Shown: positions 24,610 to 32,734, counted from the first letter of the stretch. The stretch: DNA of 34,246 bases from Pseudomonadota bacterium (GCA_021816775.1 JAKAXA010000037.1:1-34246); one strand, 5' to 3'. Notes: generated by a model not told the origin, from the letters alone. Numbers and translations are program-made.

Positions 24610-24996
24610 CGCACCGGCCCACTGTCGCCGGATGGCGACAGGCTGCATACTCCATCCAACACGCTGATTGACGTGCAGCTTAGCGCATTTTGTCGCGACT
24701 GAGAAACAGTCGCTGCGCGCTTGAGCGCACCTCGCATTCATGTCGTTGCAGCGGGCGGACCGCTCGCGAGTGATAAGGGATGTTTGATTCGACACGCGCT
24801 GTGCGGGGCGGTTCACGAGTGTCACTGCCGCGCGCGCCTGTGTTTCCGTTCGCTGACGCGCGCCGCCGGGGTGCGGGTCGCGCCGCGCGCGGCAAGCTGA
24901 GGCGGGGGCACGAGCGTCTGCCGTGCGGCCGAGCAGTCGGCCCGCGGCGGTCGCTGCGGTCCCGGCCGCGCGGCCGGGACCGCCCGTCTGATCGAG
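24610..24996. other. 387-base gap between opgG and the island; old ssrA downstream region
   Basis: No gene is supported here. Before the island inserted, this stretch would have lain directly downstream of ssrA on the minus strand. It must hold the opgG promoter, but I cannot pick out convincing -35/-10 elements. Its notable feature is a strong perfect palindrome at 24957-24982. Confidence 0.6.
24957..24982 (-). terminator. Perfect 26-bp palindrome, probable displaced ssrA terminator
   Basis: Positions 24957-24982 form a perfect palindrome of 13-bp arms built around CCCGGCCGCGCGGCCGGG. It lies 14 bases beyond the attL copy of the ssrA 3' end, on the side where ssrA transcripts would have run before integration. 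There is no U tract after it, so it is a strong hairpin but not a textbook intrinsic terminator. Confidence 0.45.
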
Positions 24997-25019
24997 TGGT
25001 GGAGGCGGGGGGAATCGAA
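24997..25019. repeat. attL: 23-bp copy of the ssrA 3' end
   Basis: Positions 24997-25019 are identical, base for base, to 32896-32918, the 3' end of ssrA read in reverse complement (TGGTGGAGGCGGGG and so on). The match ends abruptly on both sides. It marks the far boundary of the integrated element and corresponds to the acceptor-stem/T-loop part of tmRNA. Confidence 0.9.
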
Positions 25020-25074
25020 GGTATTCCGGAAATGCTTAGTTCTATAGGATGGTGTGAAACTCGCGCAATCTGAC

Positions 25075-25102
25075 TGCCCCCATTCATGCCCCCATCGGGC
25101 AC
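25075..25102. promoter_or_regulatory. Left arm-type repeats, possible integrase sites
   Basis: TGCCCCCAT occurs at 25075-25083 and again in TGCCCCCATCGGGCAC at 25087-25102, just inside attL. The second closely matches TGCCCCTATCTGGCAC at 32778-32793 near the other end of the island (14 of 16 bases). A pair of matching sites at both termini is what lambda-type integrases use as arm sites. Confidence 0.45.
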
Positions 25103-25255
25103 AGGTTCGCGCCCCCCGATGTGACCATCCGTTGTGGGTTGACTCGATATCCAAGCCGATGATCCCGCGTGAGAAAGTCGAACTGACTCCCCCGGCCGCG
25201 CGCGCGCCTAGACGGGTGGCAAAAGTCGCCGCGCCGCCTGCTGCGCCAGCGCGGG

Positions 25256-25483
25256 TCAGTTCCCCAGCGTGCGCTCACGCATGACGGACAGGCTCTCGCG
25301 TTGCGCCCGCAGCGCCCGCGCCAGCTCCCGCAGCGCACCGCGCGGGTTGCCTTTCCAGCCGTTCCGGTTTGAGCGCGCCTTACCGGCGGCGGTCTTGGGT
25401 CCGGTCGACCGTTCCCAGGGTCGCCATCTCCGGATCAGCTCCGCCTGCCGTGCTCGCCGCTCGGGTGTCCAGCCGTTCGCCAT
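25256..25483 (-). CDS. Small conserved island protein
   Basis: This basic protein of about 75 residues opens MANGWTPERRARQAELIRRW and continues RSTGPKTAAGKARSNRN. I recall similar short proteins beside integrases in proteobacterial islands, but not a function. GGAG ends seven bases before ATG 25483, so that start is preferred over ATG 25489, which is too close. Its first part overlaps the end of the next gene upstream in another frame by about 100 bases. Confidence 0.6.
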   Translation of the reverse strand: MANGWTPERRARQAELIRRWRPWERSTGPKTAAGKARSNRNGWKGNPRGALRELARALRAQRESLSVMRERTLGN

Positions 25484-26033
25484 GGTCATGCTCCAAAAGT
25501 TCGGTTTGCCGCTTTTCGGATTCTCGCGTGCGCGAGGGTTCGTGCGCCGGGGCGGCGGCGTTATTCACCTGCTGTGGGCCGTGCGCCACGTTCGCCTGCC
25601 GGATGAAGGTCGGGTTGGGTGGATTCTTCAGCAGCGCCAGGGTCTCGAGGGTCGCGCGGCATTGCGATTGCGCCCGCAGCGCCATTCGCATGTACGCCTC
25701 GGTCGCGTTCAGGTGCTCGCCCATGTTCAGCAGTGCCCGCTTGGTGAGCGCACAGAACAGTGCGTCCAAGGTGTGCGATTGGATAGCCAGCATCGCCTCG
25801 GCGCGGGACAGATCATTCTTGGCAGTGACGCGGCTGGCTTCCTCGCGCAGCGCCGCCGCCAAGGACACAAGGTCGGTCTTGTCGCCGGCGAGCTTGAGTG
25901 AGTCCAGAGTGCTCGCCGCGAGGGTCGACGGTCGCAGTAGTGCCCGTGCATACGTCAGCTTCCGGCTCTCATCCTCGGACAGCGCAGGCGGCGATCCTTG
26001 GGGCTTGGCGGATACGGAGTTCTTGCGGCTCAT
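25380..26033 (-). CDS. Conserved hypothetical island protein
   Basis: This 217-residue, mostly helical protein is not recognised as a named family. The middle (LDALFCALTKRALLNMGEHL, then YMRMALRAQSQCRATLETLA) is the best candidate for a conserved domain. The segment FIRQANVAHGPQQVNN recurs, as I recall, in proteins from other small integrated elements. The C-terminal 35 or so residues overlap the start of the next gene in a different frame and look less constrained. Its start overlaps the stop of a 45-residue gene (ATGA). Confidence 0.65.
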   Translation of the reverse strand: MSRKNSVSAKPQGSPPALSEDESRKLTYARALLRPSTLAASTLDSLKLAGDKTDLVSLAAALREEASRVTAKNDLSRAEAMLAIQSHTLDALFCALTKRALLNMGEHLNATEAYMRMALRAQSQCRATLETLALLKNPPNPTFIRQANVAHGPQQVNNAAAPAHEPSRTRESEKRQTELLEHDHGERLDTRAASTAGGADPEMATLGTVDRTQDRRR

Positions 26034-26167
26034 CGGTGTTCGCCTCCGAAGTCCGGCAGCGCGTCGTCAAAGTCCGGTCCGTGTCGCCCATCGGTGCGCT
26101 CCGGGGCCATCGCCTCGCGTTTGCGGCGGACTTGGTAGGGGGTCAACACAGCGTGCGCCATCGGCAT
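26030..26167 (-). CDS. Possible 45-residue island protein
   Basis: A frame reading MPMAHAVLTPYQVRRKREAM ends DFGGEHR and stops with a TGA that overlaps the next gene's ATG. This type of coupling recurs through the island. No homolog is recognised and no strong ribosome site is seen. ATG 26161 is an alternative start. Confidence 0.4.
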   Translation of the reverse strand: MPMAHAVLTPYQVRRKREAMAPERTDGRHGPDFDDALPDFGGEHR

Positions 26168-26235
26168 CTTGCAGATTGGGCTCGCCCTAGCGATGATGGA
26201 TGGTAGAAGAACACCGCAAACGACGGGGGGTAACT

Positions 26236-26529
26236 ATGAACGCAGCTGGTTGGGGTGCAATGATCGGCGCATTTCTCATTATGCTGGTGATATCGATGGC
26301 GGTCGTCATGCTGCTTCGCTTGATCCCGCTGCTGAAGCGCAACCCAGCAATTGCCTACGGTGTTGCTGGGTTGCTCGCCGGTGCAATTGCGTTCGTATCG
26401 GCTACAGGTGCAGGTAGAAATTTGCCGAATCTGCCAGACCTCCTTGCCGTAGTGCTCACGTGGATAGTATTGGCGCTTGATTTCCGCCGCACGGCCAAAA
26501 AGGCGCGTGCAGCGCATTCCAATGCATAG
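26236..26529 (+). CDS. Small three-helix membrane protein on the opposite strand
   Basis: This 97-residue protein has hydrophobic helices at about 8-28 (AMIGAFLIMLVISMAVVMLL), 37-56 (AIAYGVAGLLAGAIAFVSA) and 66-83 (LPDLLAVVLTWIVLALDF). A basic tail (RRTAKKARAAHS) follows. It is the only plus-strand gene in the island, so it probably has its own promoter and may be cargo. GGGGGT lies 5-10 bases before the ATG. Codon use looks less GC-rich than its neighbours. No family is recognised. Confidence 0.65.
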   Translation: MNAAGWGAMIGAFLIMLVISMAVVMLLRLIPLLKRNPAIAYGVAGLLAGAIAFVSATGAGRNLPNLPDLLAVVLTWIVLALDFRRTAKKARAAHSNA

Positions 26530-26608
26530 CAGCCTAATCTCGCAAGATCGAATTTGTTTAACTGCAGTTGGCATTTTTCTGACGCGCAGTTGGCCTTGGA
26601 TCAGTGCG

Positions 26609-26818
26609 TCAATCATGGGTGTTGTCCTCATGAGTCTGTAGGAGCCGCCGCGCGCGCCCGATGCAATCCAGCGCCGACTCGGGCCAGCCGTGGTGCAGGT
26701 CGGCCTCGGCTCGCGCGAGCAGCCCCCGGACGTCGGCCAGGTTGCGCGCCAGCCGCGAGATGAACAGGCCACCGAGCAGCCAACCGAAGGAAAACCATGC
26801 AGCAGCCCAGGCGATCAT
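26609..26818 (-). CDS. Small membrane-anchored island protein
   Basis: This 69-residue protein has one N-terminal hydrophobic helix (MIAWAAAWFSFGWLLGGLFI) followed by a charged helical tail (LARNLADVRGLLARAEADLH). Its ATG overlaps the stop of the preceding zinc-cysteine gene (ATGA), which is the reason to accept the frame. No function is recognised. Confidence 0.6.
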   Translation of the reverse strand: MIAWAAAWFSFGWLLGGLFISRLARNLADVRGLLARAEADLHHGWPESALDCIGRARRLLQTHEDNTHD

Positions 26819-27315
26819 GACGGTCTCCCCTCGGCGGCCAGCCGCAGGTGCTCGCCGAACAGGACGATGCCCGGCCAGCGGTCGCCGGGGATGCGCAGCT
26901 CGCCGGTGACGATGCCGCCGCCGGCCATGCGCAGACCCAGCAGAACACTGACCGGGCCGTTGGCCGGTGCGGTCGGGGCCGCGTTCGCCGCGTCGAATGA
27001 GTAGCGCAGTCCGGGGTCCGCCTCGAGCCGCGCCACAACAGCCGCCCGTCGACGCTCGAGCGTTCGGGCAGCCGGGTCTGCCGGTGTCCAGTCCGCCGCG
27101 CAGCCGCCCGCATACGCGCCCCAGGTCTCGGTGCGGTGCTTCCTGCACCAGCCGTCCGGGGTCTTGCCGGGGGCTGGGGTGAAGTGCGCGCAGGTGGCGC
27201 AGGCCTTCGGCGGGAGGGGCGGGGCATTCGCCGCCGGGGTGTCGGGTGTGCTCGCCGGTTCGCCCTTCCGTGCCGCCTCTGCGGCAGCTCGCGCCAGCTT
27301 CATCAGGTCGGGCAT
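26815..27315 (-). CDS. Island protein with a four-cysteine, zinc-finger-like cluster
   Basis: This 166-residue protein starts MPDLMKLARAAAEAARKGEP after an excellent AAGGAGG ribosome site. Cysteines at about 39, 42, 57 and 72 (CATCAHFTPAPG, GWCRKH, GGCAADW) look like a small zinc-binding domain. The second half (LERRRAAVVARLEADPGL, then GRRITGELR-like sequence) has no recognised family. It follows the primase-like gene at a distance of about 70 bases and is coupled to the small membrane gene downstream. Confidence 0.65.
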   Translation of the reverse strand: MPDLMKLARAAAEAARKGEPASTPDTPAANAPPLPPKACATCAHFTPAPGKTPDGWCRKHRTETWGAYAGGCAADWTPADPAARTLERRRAAVVARLEADPGLRYSFDAANAAPTAPANGPVSVLLGLRMAGGGIVTGELRIPGDRWPGIVLFGEHLRLAAEGRPS

Positions 27316-27382
27316 GACGCCTCCTTTGCGCACTGCGCGGTGCGACCAAAGCGATATAAGCGACCAAAGTCCGCTCCGGTGC

Positions 27383-29659
27383 TCATGCCGCTCCCCCTTT
27401 CGTCGCTTTCGTCGCTTTTGTCGCAGCTCGCCATATCTCGGACGGTCGCCCGCCGGTCTGTTCATCGGTCTTGCGAGCCAGTCCGCGCGATGCCAGGAGC
27501 TCGAGCGCCGCGTTGATGCGCTCGGCCCGTTGGTGTCGCTTGAACAGGTCGCGCACCTCGGTCCGCGTCAGCCCCTCATCGCCGGCCCGTCGCAGCGCTT
27601 CCAGCAGCTCATCGGCAACCGGATCGCCCAGGGAGTCTCCGAATATGTAGGTGGCGGACTGCTGCGCGTACTTGGTGACGGCCAACGCCGCCAGCAGGTG
27701 CGGTGCGTCGATCATCGTCGAGCAGTCGGCCAGCGCGTAGATCAGCGCCAGGCGCAGCGTCTGCGGTTCTGAGCGGGCCGTGACTGCCCCCAGCAGTCCG
27801 GGCCGGGACTTCGACAGCTCGGCGTACAGGCTCGCCCAGATCGTTCTCGCCGCCTCTGTCATGCGCACCTCATGCAGCGTGCGCGCGTGCTCTATCGCTT
27901 GATTCAATCGGGCCGCCAGGTCCGCCAGCACGTCCGGGTCCAGCGGCTCGCCGCCGAACGGCAGCAGCTTCGACCGCCTCACCAGCGCGAACAGGAACCG
28001 ATTGGCGAAGCCGTTGGCCGTGTCGGTTTGCGTCAGCTCGGCCCGCAGCTCTGGGATCGTGATATGCCCGATGATGCAGATGTGCGCGCCGGTCGCCGTG
28101 ATGGGGTCATTCTTGGTGAGGGTGCGCAGCTCGCCGGTGTCCCAGGCAGCGCGGACCGTGGCGGACAATGTGTTGCCGCTCCGTGCCGTCTGCCTCAGTG
28201 CCTGCGCGAATTCCGATTCAACGACCAGCAGGCGTTTGTCGGTGACGCCGGGGTCGACCAGCACGGTCTCGGTGGTATGCTTCTGCTTGTCGAATTTCTG
28301 TTCTTCGCGCGGGTCGCGGACGTGGTACTTGAGCCCTTCACCGCTCGAGAGTCCGTCAACCGATCCCGTCCAGTGCTTCGATCCACCGAAAATTTGCTTC
28401 ACGCGCCCCCAGGACGTGCCCTTGCGGGCCTTCGATGACTCCCCGACGATGACCGCGTACAGCGCCCCATGATGTTGATCGCCTTCAACGCGCACATGCG
28501 GACCGCGCCCGACGGTTGCGCCGAACGCCACCAGTGTCTGCAACAGGATCGCCGCTGGGTCCGCCTCGGTCTGCGGCTCTATCAGGTCGACGATCTCCCC
28601 GATGATGCCGTGGTACGCCTCCTTGGCGAGCGGTTCCGGCCACGGTGCCGGGTCGCCCGGTGCGTCGGTGCTCTGTTCGCCAGCATCGGCCCTAATCTGT
28701 GCGCCAGGCTCGCCACTCTGTTCCGTGTCAGGTTCGCGTGCCGCCTCGATGCCCGCCCGCACACCGTCCAGCCCCTCGGTGCGGCGGACGTCGTTCCAAT
28801 CGTTCCCCTCGGTCGACGGGATCGCCACCAGGCCGCCCACAGCTCGAGCCGCCTCGAGCGCCGCACGCTGGCCGGTGCCGCTGGCGTCATGGTCGCCCGC
28901 CACGACGATGCGCATATCTGGAAACTTCGCCCGCAGCCCCTTGGCGACAGCCAGCAGGTTGCCCGCGCTAAAGGCAATCGCCACAGCCGCGCCGGTGGCC
29001 TCATGCACGCTCGCGCCGGTGGCGTAGCCCTCTACGATGCACAACAGCTTGTCCGGCTTTCCTATGGCGAAATAACAGCCTCGCACGCGCCCGCCGGGTA
29101 GGAACTTCTTTTCGCCATCCGGGGTGATGCGCTGCACATTGACGATCTCGCCGTCCGTCGCCATCGGCACCAGCAGTTCATCGCCGCTCGCGCACAGGCC
29201 GTAGGACTTCACCGCCTTGTGCCCCAGGTACGGGTGTACCTCCGCCGGCGATGAGTCGCGCCAGATATTCCGCGCCCAGTCCGCCGTGCTGCGCTGCCGT
29301 TCGGCTTCATCCGCTTGGCGCTGCTGGCGCATCGCCTCGATCCGCTCACGGTGTTGCCGTCGTTCCTCGGGTGTGAACGTCCGGTCCGACTCGGCGTGCC
29401 ACGTCTGCCGGATGCCAGCCCGCCAGCAGCCGAACATCCCTGCCGCCAGGCCGTCCAGGTGTACCACGTAAAACCCAGCGTCATCGCCGCGCTCGCCGTT
29501 GCTTGAGAACCGATGCAGCTTGCCGTCCGCCTCGAGCAAGTCCGGTGGGGTGATGCCCGCGTCCATCATTGCCTTGCGGAATTGATCGAGCGCATCGCCG
29601 GTGTTCGGCATGGCGCGCGCGCCAGCCGCACTGGTGGCGATCTCCATGATCGTGCTCAT
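27383..29659 (-). CDS. Toprim and DUF3987 domain protein, primase-helicase-like
   Basis: This 758-residue replication-type protein has an N-terminal region containing a Trp-rich, zinc-finger-less primase-like segment. A Toprim domain follows at about 205-290, with the acidic glutamate in CIVEGYATGAS and the VAGDHDASGTG motif. A DUF3987 domain begins near residue 340, with a Walker A-like GESSKARKGTS at about 406-416 and LVVESEFAQAL further on. The C terminus looks like a winged helix (GLTRTEVRDLFKRHQRAERI). Such proteins are common in satellites and mobile elements and probably initiate or drive their replication. ATG 29659 overlaps the AlpA-like gene stop (ATGA), supporting that start. Confidence 0.85.
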   Translation of the reverse strand: MSTIMEIATSAAGARAMPNTGDALDQFRKAMMDAGITPPDLLEADGKLHRFSSNGERGDDAGFYVVHLDGLAAGMFGCWRAGIRQTWHAESDRTFTPEERRQHRERIEAMRQQRQADEAERQRSTADWARNIWRDSSPAEVHPYLGHKAVKSYGLCASGDELLVPMATDGEIVNVQRITPDGEKKFLPGGRVRGCYFAIGKPDKLLCIVEGYATGASVHEATGAAVAIAFSAGNLLAVAKGLRAKFPDMRIVVAGDHDASGTGQRAALEAARAVGGLVAIPSTEGNDWNDVRRTEGLDGVRAGIEAAREPDTEQSGEPGAQIRADAGEQSTDAPGDPAPWPEPLAKEAYHGIIGEIVDLIEPQTEADPAAILLQTLVAFGATVGRGPHVRVEGDQHHGALYAVIVGESSKARKGTSWGRVKQIFGGSKHWTGSVDGLSSGEGLKYHVRDPREEQKFDKQKHTTETVLVDPGVTDKRLLVVESEFAQALRQTARSGNTLSATVRAAWDTGELRTLTKNDPITATGAHICIIGHITIPELRAELTQTDTANGFANRFLFALVRRSKLLPFGGEPLDPDVLADLAARLNQAIEHARTLHEVRMTEAARTIWASLYAELSKSRPGLLGAVTARSEPQTLRLALIYALADCSTMIDAPHLLAALAVTKYAQQSATYIFGDSLGDPVADELLEALRRAGDEGLTRTEVRDLFKRHQRAERINAALELLASRGLARKTDEQTGGRPSEIWRAATKATKATKGGAA

Positions 29660-29931
29660 GCCGCGTTCCCGCCGTTCTCGGACTCCATGCGCCGCAGCCA
29701 CTCCCGCAGGGTGCCGACACGGTAGCGAGGGCGGCCACAGGTAATGACGGGGCGCGGAAAGTCACGGCCCATCTTCTTGCGGATGAGAAAGAAGGTACTC
29801 TCGGGCAGTCCCAGGAATCGCGCAGCCTTCGACGAGCCGATCAAGGCGTCGTCATGCAGCGCGCCGGGGTCAGTGTCGGCGGGGTGTTGTGCTCGCGGCG
29901 GGGCGGAGCGGGGGGCAGAATGTTTCGGCAT
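29656..29931 (-). CDS. AlpA-like excisionase/transcriptional regulator
   Basis: This 91-residue protein has a MerR/AlpA-type helix-turn-helix (SSKAARFLGLPESTFFLIRK, about 34-53) followed by FPRPVITCGRPRYRVGTLRE. That pattern is typical of AlpA regulators, which activate excision or replication genes in P4-like satellites. GAGG stands about ten bases upstream of the start. It is translationally coupled to the primase-like gene. Repeated inverted 9-mers lie upstream at 30071-30100 and may be its binding sites. Confidence 0.75.
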   Translation of the reverse strand: MPKHSAPRSAPPRAQHPADTDPGALHDDALIGSSKAARFLGLPESTFFLIRKKMGRDFPRPVITCGRPRYRVGTLREWLRRMESENGGNAA

Positions 29932-30070
29932 GGCCGGACCTCAGTGCGAGGCGCAGCCAGATCGGCGGAATTACCGTTATCTGTGGTGCCTCGGACTCCG
30001 TGGAGTCGGCCTGAATTTTTATGGCGCGCTTCCGCCGCCGAAAGGTTCGTCAGACACAGATGCCGGAATC

Positions 30071-30100
30071 TCTGTCAGAAGCCCCGGCATCTCTGACAGA
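30071..30100. promoter_or_regulatory. Operator-like inverted 9-mers upstream of the AlpA-like gene
   Basis: TCTGTCAGA (30071-30079) and TCTGACAGA (30092-30100) are exact reverse complements of each other, 21 bases apart, or two helical turns. Each sits in a longer, imperfect 18-base direct repeat (30063-30080 and 30084-30101, 16 of 18 identical). A GTCAGA half-site occurs at 30049-30054. This is the pattern of a repressor/activator site or a small iteron set. Confidence 0.5.
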
Positions 30101-30105
30101 ATGAC

Positions 30106-30762
30106 CTACTTCCGCCGGGGTGAATTGAGCGCCTTGCGGACTGTTTCGGGGTCTTTATCCAATCTTTTGCCGATCCACTCGCACATGCGCTTTTTCGTGC
30201 GCCACGGCTTGCCTGTGTCGGGATCATTCCCGGCGGCGTAGTCCCGCGCTGTGCTTCGCCAATCGCTTCCTCCCCGCATGATCCTGGCGGCCCGCGCCGC
30301 GTCGCGCGCAGGCTTCGTCAGGTTGCTGTAAAACTCCCTCTTTACTGAGTCGTCCTTGGTAAAGCCTGCTAGCCACGCAGCATCAATCGTATGCGTGCGC
30401 AAATGTTCATCAACCTGCGCGGGAGTCATATCCAAGAATGTGGCGCGGAATTTTTCTCCCTCAGCGGTTCGGTCGGAGAACGCGCGCAGGGAATCTCGTA
30501 GTCCACCAAGCATTTCGGCCAGCACATCCGTCTGTGCAGCGAGCCAACGATCAACGCGGTCGCGTGCTTCAGGAAATCGTTCACGCATCTCGGTTGCCTC
30601 AGACTCGAGACGGTTGCGTTCCTGGTGTTCGTGCTTGTCGAGAATGGCGCTGGCAGGCTTCCATGCCGCCATCAATTCGGCGTTTGTCAGCTTGCTTCCG
30701 CCAGGGACTCCGGGATGTTCTGCAGCGTTGCTCTCGGGTTGAGGGCCTGTTCGCTTCGGCAT
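30106..30762 (-). CDS. Hypothetical island protein
   Basis: This 218-residue, highly charged, probably helical protein is not recognised. A strong AGGAGG lies seven bases before the ATG. The C-terminal third (DPDTGKPWRTKKRMCEWIGK, then LDKDPETVRKALNSPRRK) looks like a small DNA-binding helix-turn-helix. It lies between the HigBA pair and the AlpA operator repeats. Confidence 0.65.
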   Translation of the reverse strand: MPKRTGPQPESNAAEHPGVPGGSKLTNAELMAAWKPASAILDKHEHQERNRLESEATEMRERFPEARDRVDRWLAAQTDVLAEMLGGLRDSLRAFSDRTAEGEKFRATFLDMTPAQVDEHLRTHTIDAAWLAGFTKDDSVKREFYSNLTKPARDAARAARIMRGGSDWRSTARDYAAGNDPDTGKPWRTKKRMCEWIGKRLDKDPETVRKALNSPRRK

Positions 30763-30870
30763 ACGCGCCTCCTGTAGACGCTTCCTGAAAGAGCCGCCGC
30801 GCCAGAGCCGTCAGGATTCCGGCTTTTCCCCCGCCGGGATCAGCGGCAGGGTAGGCGCGTCGGGTTCAGC

Positions 30871-31167
30871 TCAGGCCGTAGCCTCGCGCAGCGGCGCGAT
30901 CTTCGGGCGCCGCTTCTTTTCGGCGTGCCACAAGTCGTAGGCGGTCTGCATATTGAGCCAGGATTCCGCAGAGCCGCCGAGCGCAGCAGCAAGCCGGATG
31001 GCAAGCTCGGCGCTTATGCCCGCGCGTCCGTTGATCACGCGAGAGAGTGCCACGCGGGACACGCGCAGTCGCTTGGCAAACTCCGTCACGGTGATGCCGC
31101 CGTCCTCGCGCAGCACGGTATCGGCCAGAACTGCGCCGGGATGCGGGGGGTTGTACATGCGAGTCAT
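30871..31167 (-). CDS. higA: HigA-family antitoxin
   Basis: This 98-residue antitoxin has the HigA-type HTH_3 domain: NPPHPGAVLADTVLREDG, then VTEFAKRLRVSRVALSRVIN and ELAIRLAAALGGSAESWLNM. It would bind the HigB toxin and repress their shared promoter. Its start lies 11 bases after the toxin stop, with GGAG at a good distance. The toxin-before-antitoxin order is typical of hig modules. Confidence 0.9.
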   Translation of the reverse strand: MTRMYNPPHPGAVLADTVLREDGGITVTEFAKRLRVSRVALSRVINGRAGISAELAIRLAAALGGSAESWLNMQTAYDLWHAEKKRRPKIAPLREATA

Positions 31168-31178
31168 CGGTATCTCCG

Positions 31179-31457
31179 TCAGTGATAGTCCTGATAATCG
31201 ACCAGCACGGCATCCTTGCCCTCGAACTTGAATGTGAGCCGCCAATTGCCGCTCACCGAAACCGAGTAGTGCCCGGCGAGTTCACCGAGCAGCCGGTGGA
31301 AGCGCCAGCCGGGCATATTCATGTCCTCGGGACATGTCGCACCGTCCAAGCGGCCCAATTGCACATTCAGTCGCTTGGCGTGCTCGGGCCGAATGCCAGC
31401 CTTCGAGCCGGTCTGAAAGAACCGCGCAAGACCGTCATGCCGGAAGCTCTTGATCAT
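31179..31457 (-). CDS. higB: HigB-type RelE-fold toxin
   Basis: This 92-residue toxin of the HigB/RelE type is a ribosome-dependent mRNA endonuclease in studied members. Visible features are SFRHDGLARFFQTGSKAGI, LGRLDGATCPEDMNMPGWRF and the family ending HYSVSVSGNWRLTFKFEGKD with VDYQDYH. It is paired with the antitoxin that follows. Inside a mobile element such pairs usually stabilise the element. Confidence 0.9.
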   Translation of the reverse strand: MIKSFRHDGLARFFQTGSKAGIRPEHAKRLNVQLGRLDGATCPEDMNMPGWRFHRLLGELAGHYSVSVSGNWRLTFKFEGKDAVLVDYQDYH

Positions 31458-31515
31458 GGCGTAGTGTATCGCGTAACGACACGCGATGCAAGAATGAGAA
31501 CTAGCCTCGGACGAC

Positions 31516-32727
31516 TCAGATAGCGCCCGCCAGCCTGCGGAACGTCACGACGTTTGCGCCGGTGCGCAGCGCGTCCAGATAGTCCGCCCACGACTGCATC
31601 AGCGCCCGCCGCTCGGGTAGGCGGGTCGAGCGGTTGTAGATCGCCCGCACGCTCGAGTCACGGTGCGCCAATTGCAACTCGATAATGTCGGGCGCATGGC
31701 CTTGCTCGTTTAGCGCGGTGCTCGCCATCGCGCGGAATCCGTGCGGCACGATGCGGTCAGGGCCGTAGCCGAGTCGCCGTAATGCCTGCCCGAGAGTCGC
31801 ATCGGATATGGGCTTGCCGGGCACCAGGCCGGGAAACAGCAGGCCGGGCGGATTGGTCCCGGTGATCGTGTGCAGCTCGCGCAGCAGTCCCGCCGCTTGC
31901 GTCGACAACGGCACCAGATGTTCCCGGCGCATCTTCATGCGCGCCGCCGGTATGCGCCACAGCGGCTCATGACCGTCCAGATCAAACTCGGCCCAGGTGG
32001 CATTGCGCAACTCGCCGGGCCGGGTGAACACTAGCGGCAGGATGCGCAGGCAGTAGCAAGTGCTCGGGTCGCCGGTGTACGCGAAGATCGCCTTCATCAG
32101 CTCGGCAATCTCCGCCGGCTTGGTCAGGGTCGCGTACTTCGAGGGTTGAACTCCGGCCAGCACGTCGCCCAGATCGGCGGCCACGTCGCGTTCGGCTTTA
32201 CCGAGTCCGACCGCGTAGCGCAGCACGCGGCCAATCTGCGCCAGTGCGCGGCGGGCATTCTCGCGGTGCCCGTCCGCCTCGATGCCGAGCACGACGGGCC
32301 GAATATCCATCGGGGTCAGCGCCGGGGCGGGAATGTCACCGAGTGCGGGCAGCCACAGGGCCAGTAGAAACCGCTCCCGCTTGGCGGTCGACGGTGCCCA
32401 GGATTGCCGGTCGGCCCATTGCTCGGCCAGCGTCCGCAGGGTGTCGCCCGTCGCCCGCCGCGTCGCCCGCGCCGGGTCGGTGCCGTCCCGCAGGATCGCC
32501 CGTGCCTCGGTGGCCTTCTCGCGCGCAGCGTCCACGCCGATATCGGGCCAGGGGCCGAACGACAGCCGCTTCTCCTTGCCCCCAAAGCGGTACTTGAGCC
32601 GCCACAGCTTGCCCCCAGCCGGTGTGACCTCAATGTACAGCCCTTCGCCGTCCGCCGCCTTATAGGGCTTTGTGCGCGGTTTCAGCGCCTTAATGGATCG
32701 CTCGGTGAGCTTGCGAGTCTCGCGCAT
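31516..32727 (-). CDS. int: Tyrosine recombinase/integrase of the ssrA-targeted island
   Basis: This P4-type integrase of 403 residues is responsible for site-specific integration at the ssrA 3' end. An N-terminal DUF4102-type arm-binding domain (KLTERSIKALKPRTKPYKAA, GEGLYIEVTPAGGKLWRLKY) is followed by a core-binding and a catalytic domain. The catalytic domain has HGFRAMASTALNEQGH (His329/Arg332), LQLAHRD (His355) and the nucleophile Tyr364 (AIYNRSTRLPERR). I chose ATG 32727 rather than the earlier ATG 32793. The conserved sequence begins there, GGGGG precedes it, and the earlier part contains the repeated arm-type sites. Confidence 0.93.
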   Translation of the reverse strand: MRETRKLTERSIKALKPRTKPYKAADGEGLYIEVTPAGGKLWRLKYRFGGKEKRLSFGPWPDIGVDAAREKATEARAILRDGTDPARATRRATGDTLRTLAEQWADRQSWAPSTAKRERFLLALWLPALGDIPAPALTPMDIRPVVLGIEADGHRENARRALAQIGRVLRYAVGLGKAERDVAADLGDVLAGVQPSKYATLTKPAEIAELMKAIFAYTGDPSTCYCLRILPLVFTRPGELRNATWAEFDLDGHEPLWRIPAARMKMRREHLVPLSTQAAGLLRELHTITGTNPPGLLFPGLVPGKPISDATLGQALRRLGYGPDRIVPHGFRAMASTALNEQGHAPDIIELQLAHRDSSVRAIYNRSTRLPERRALMQSWADYLDALRTGANVVTFRRLAGAI

Positions 32728-32734
32728 GGGCACA

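Noticed and set aside
24997-25019. Possible tRNA gene at the left end of the island
   Set aside because: Only the last 23 bases of an acceptor-stem/T-loop are present, identical to the ssrA end. It is an attachment site, not a complete RNA gene.
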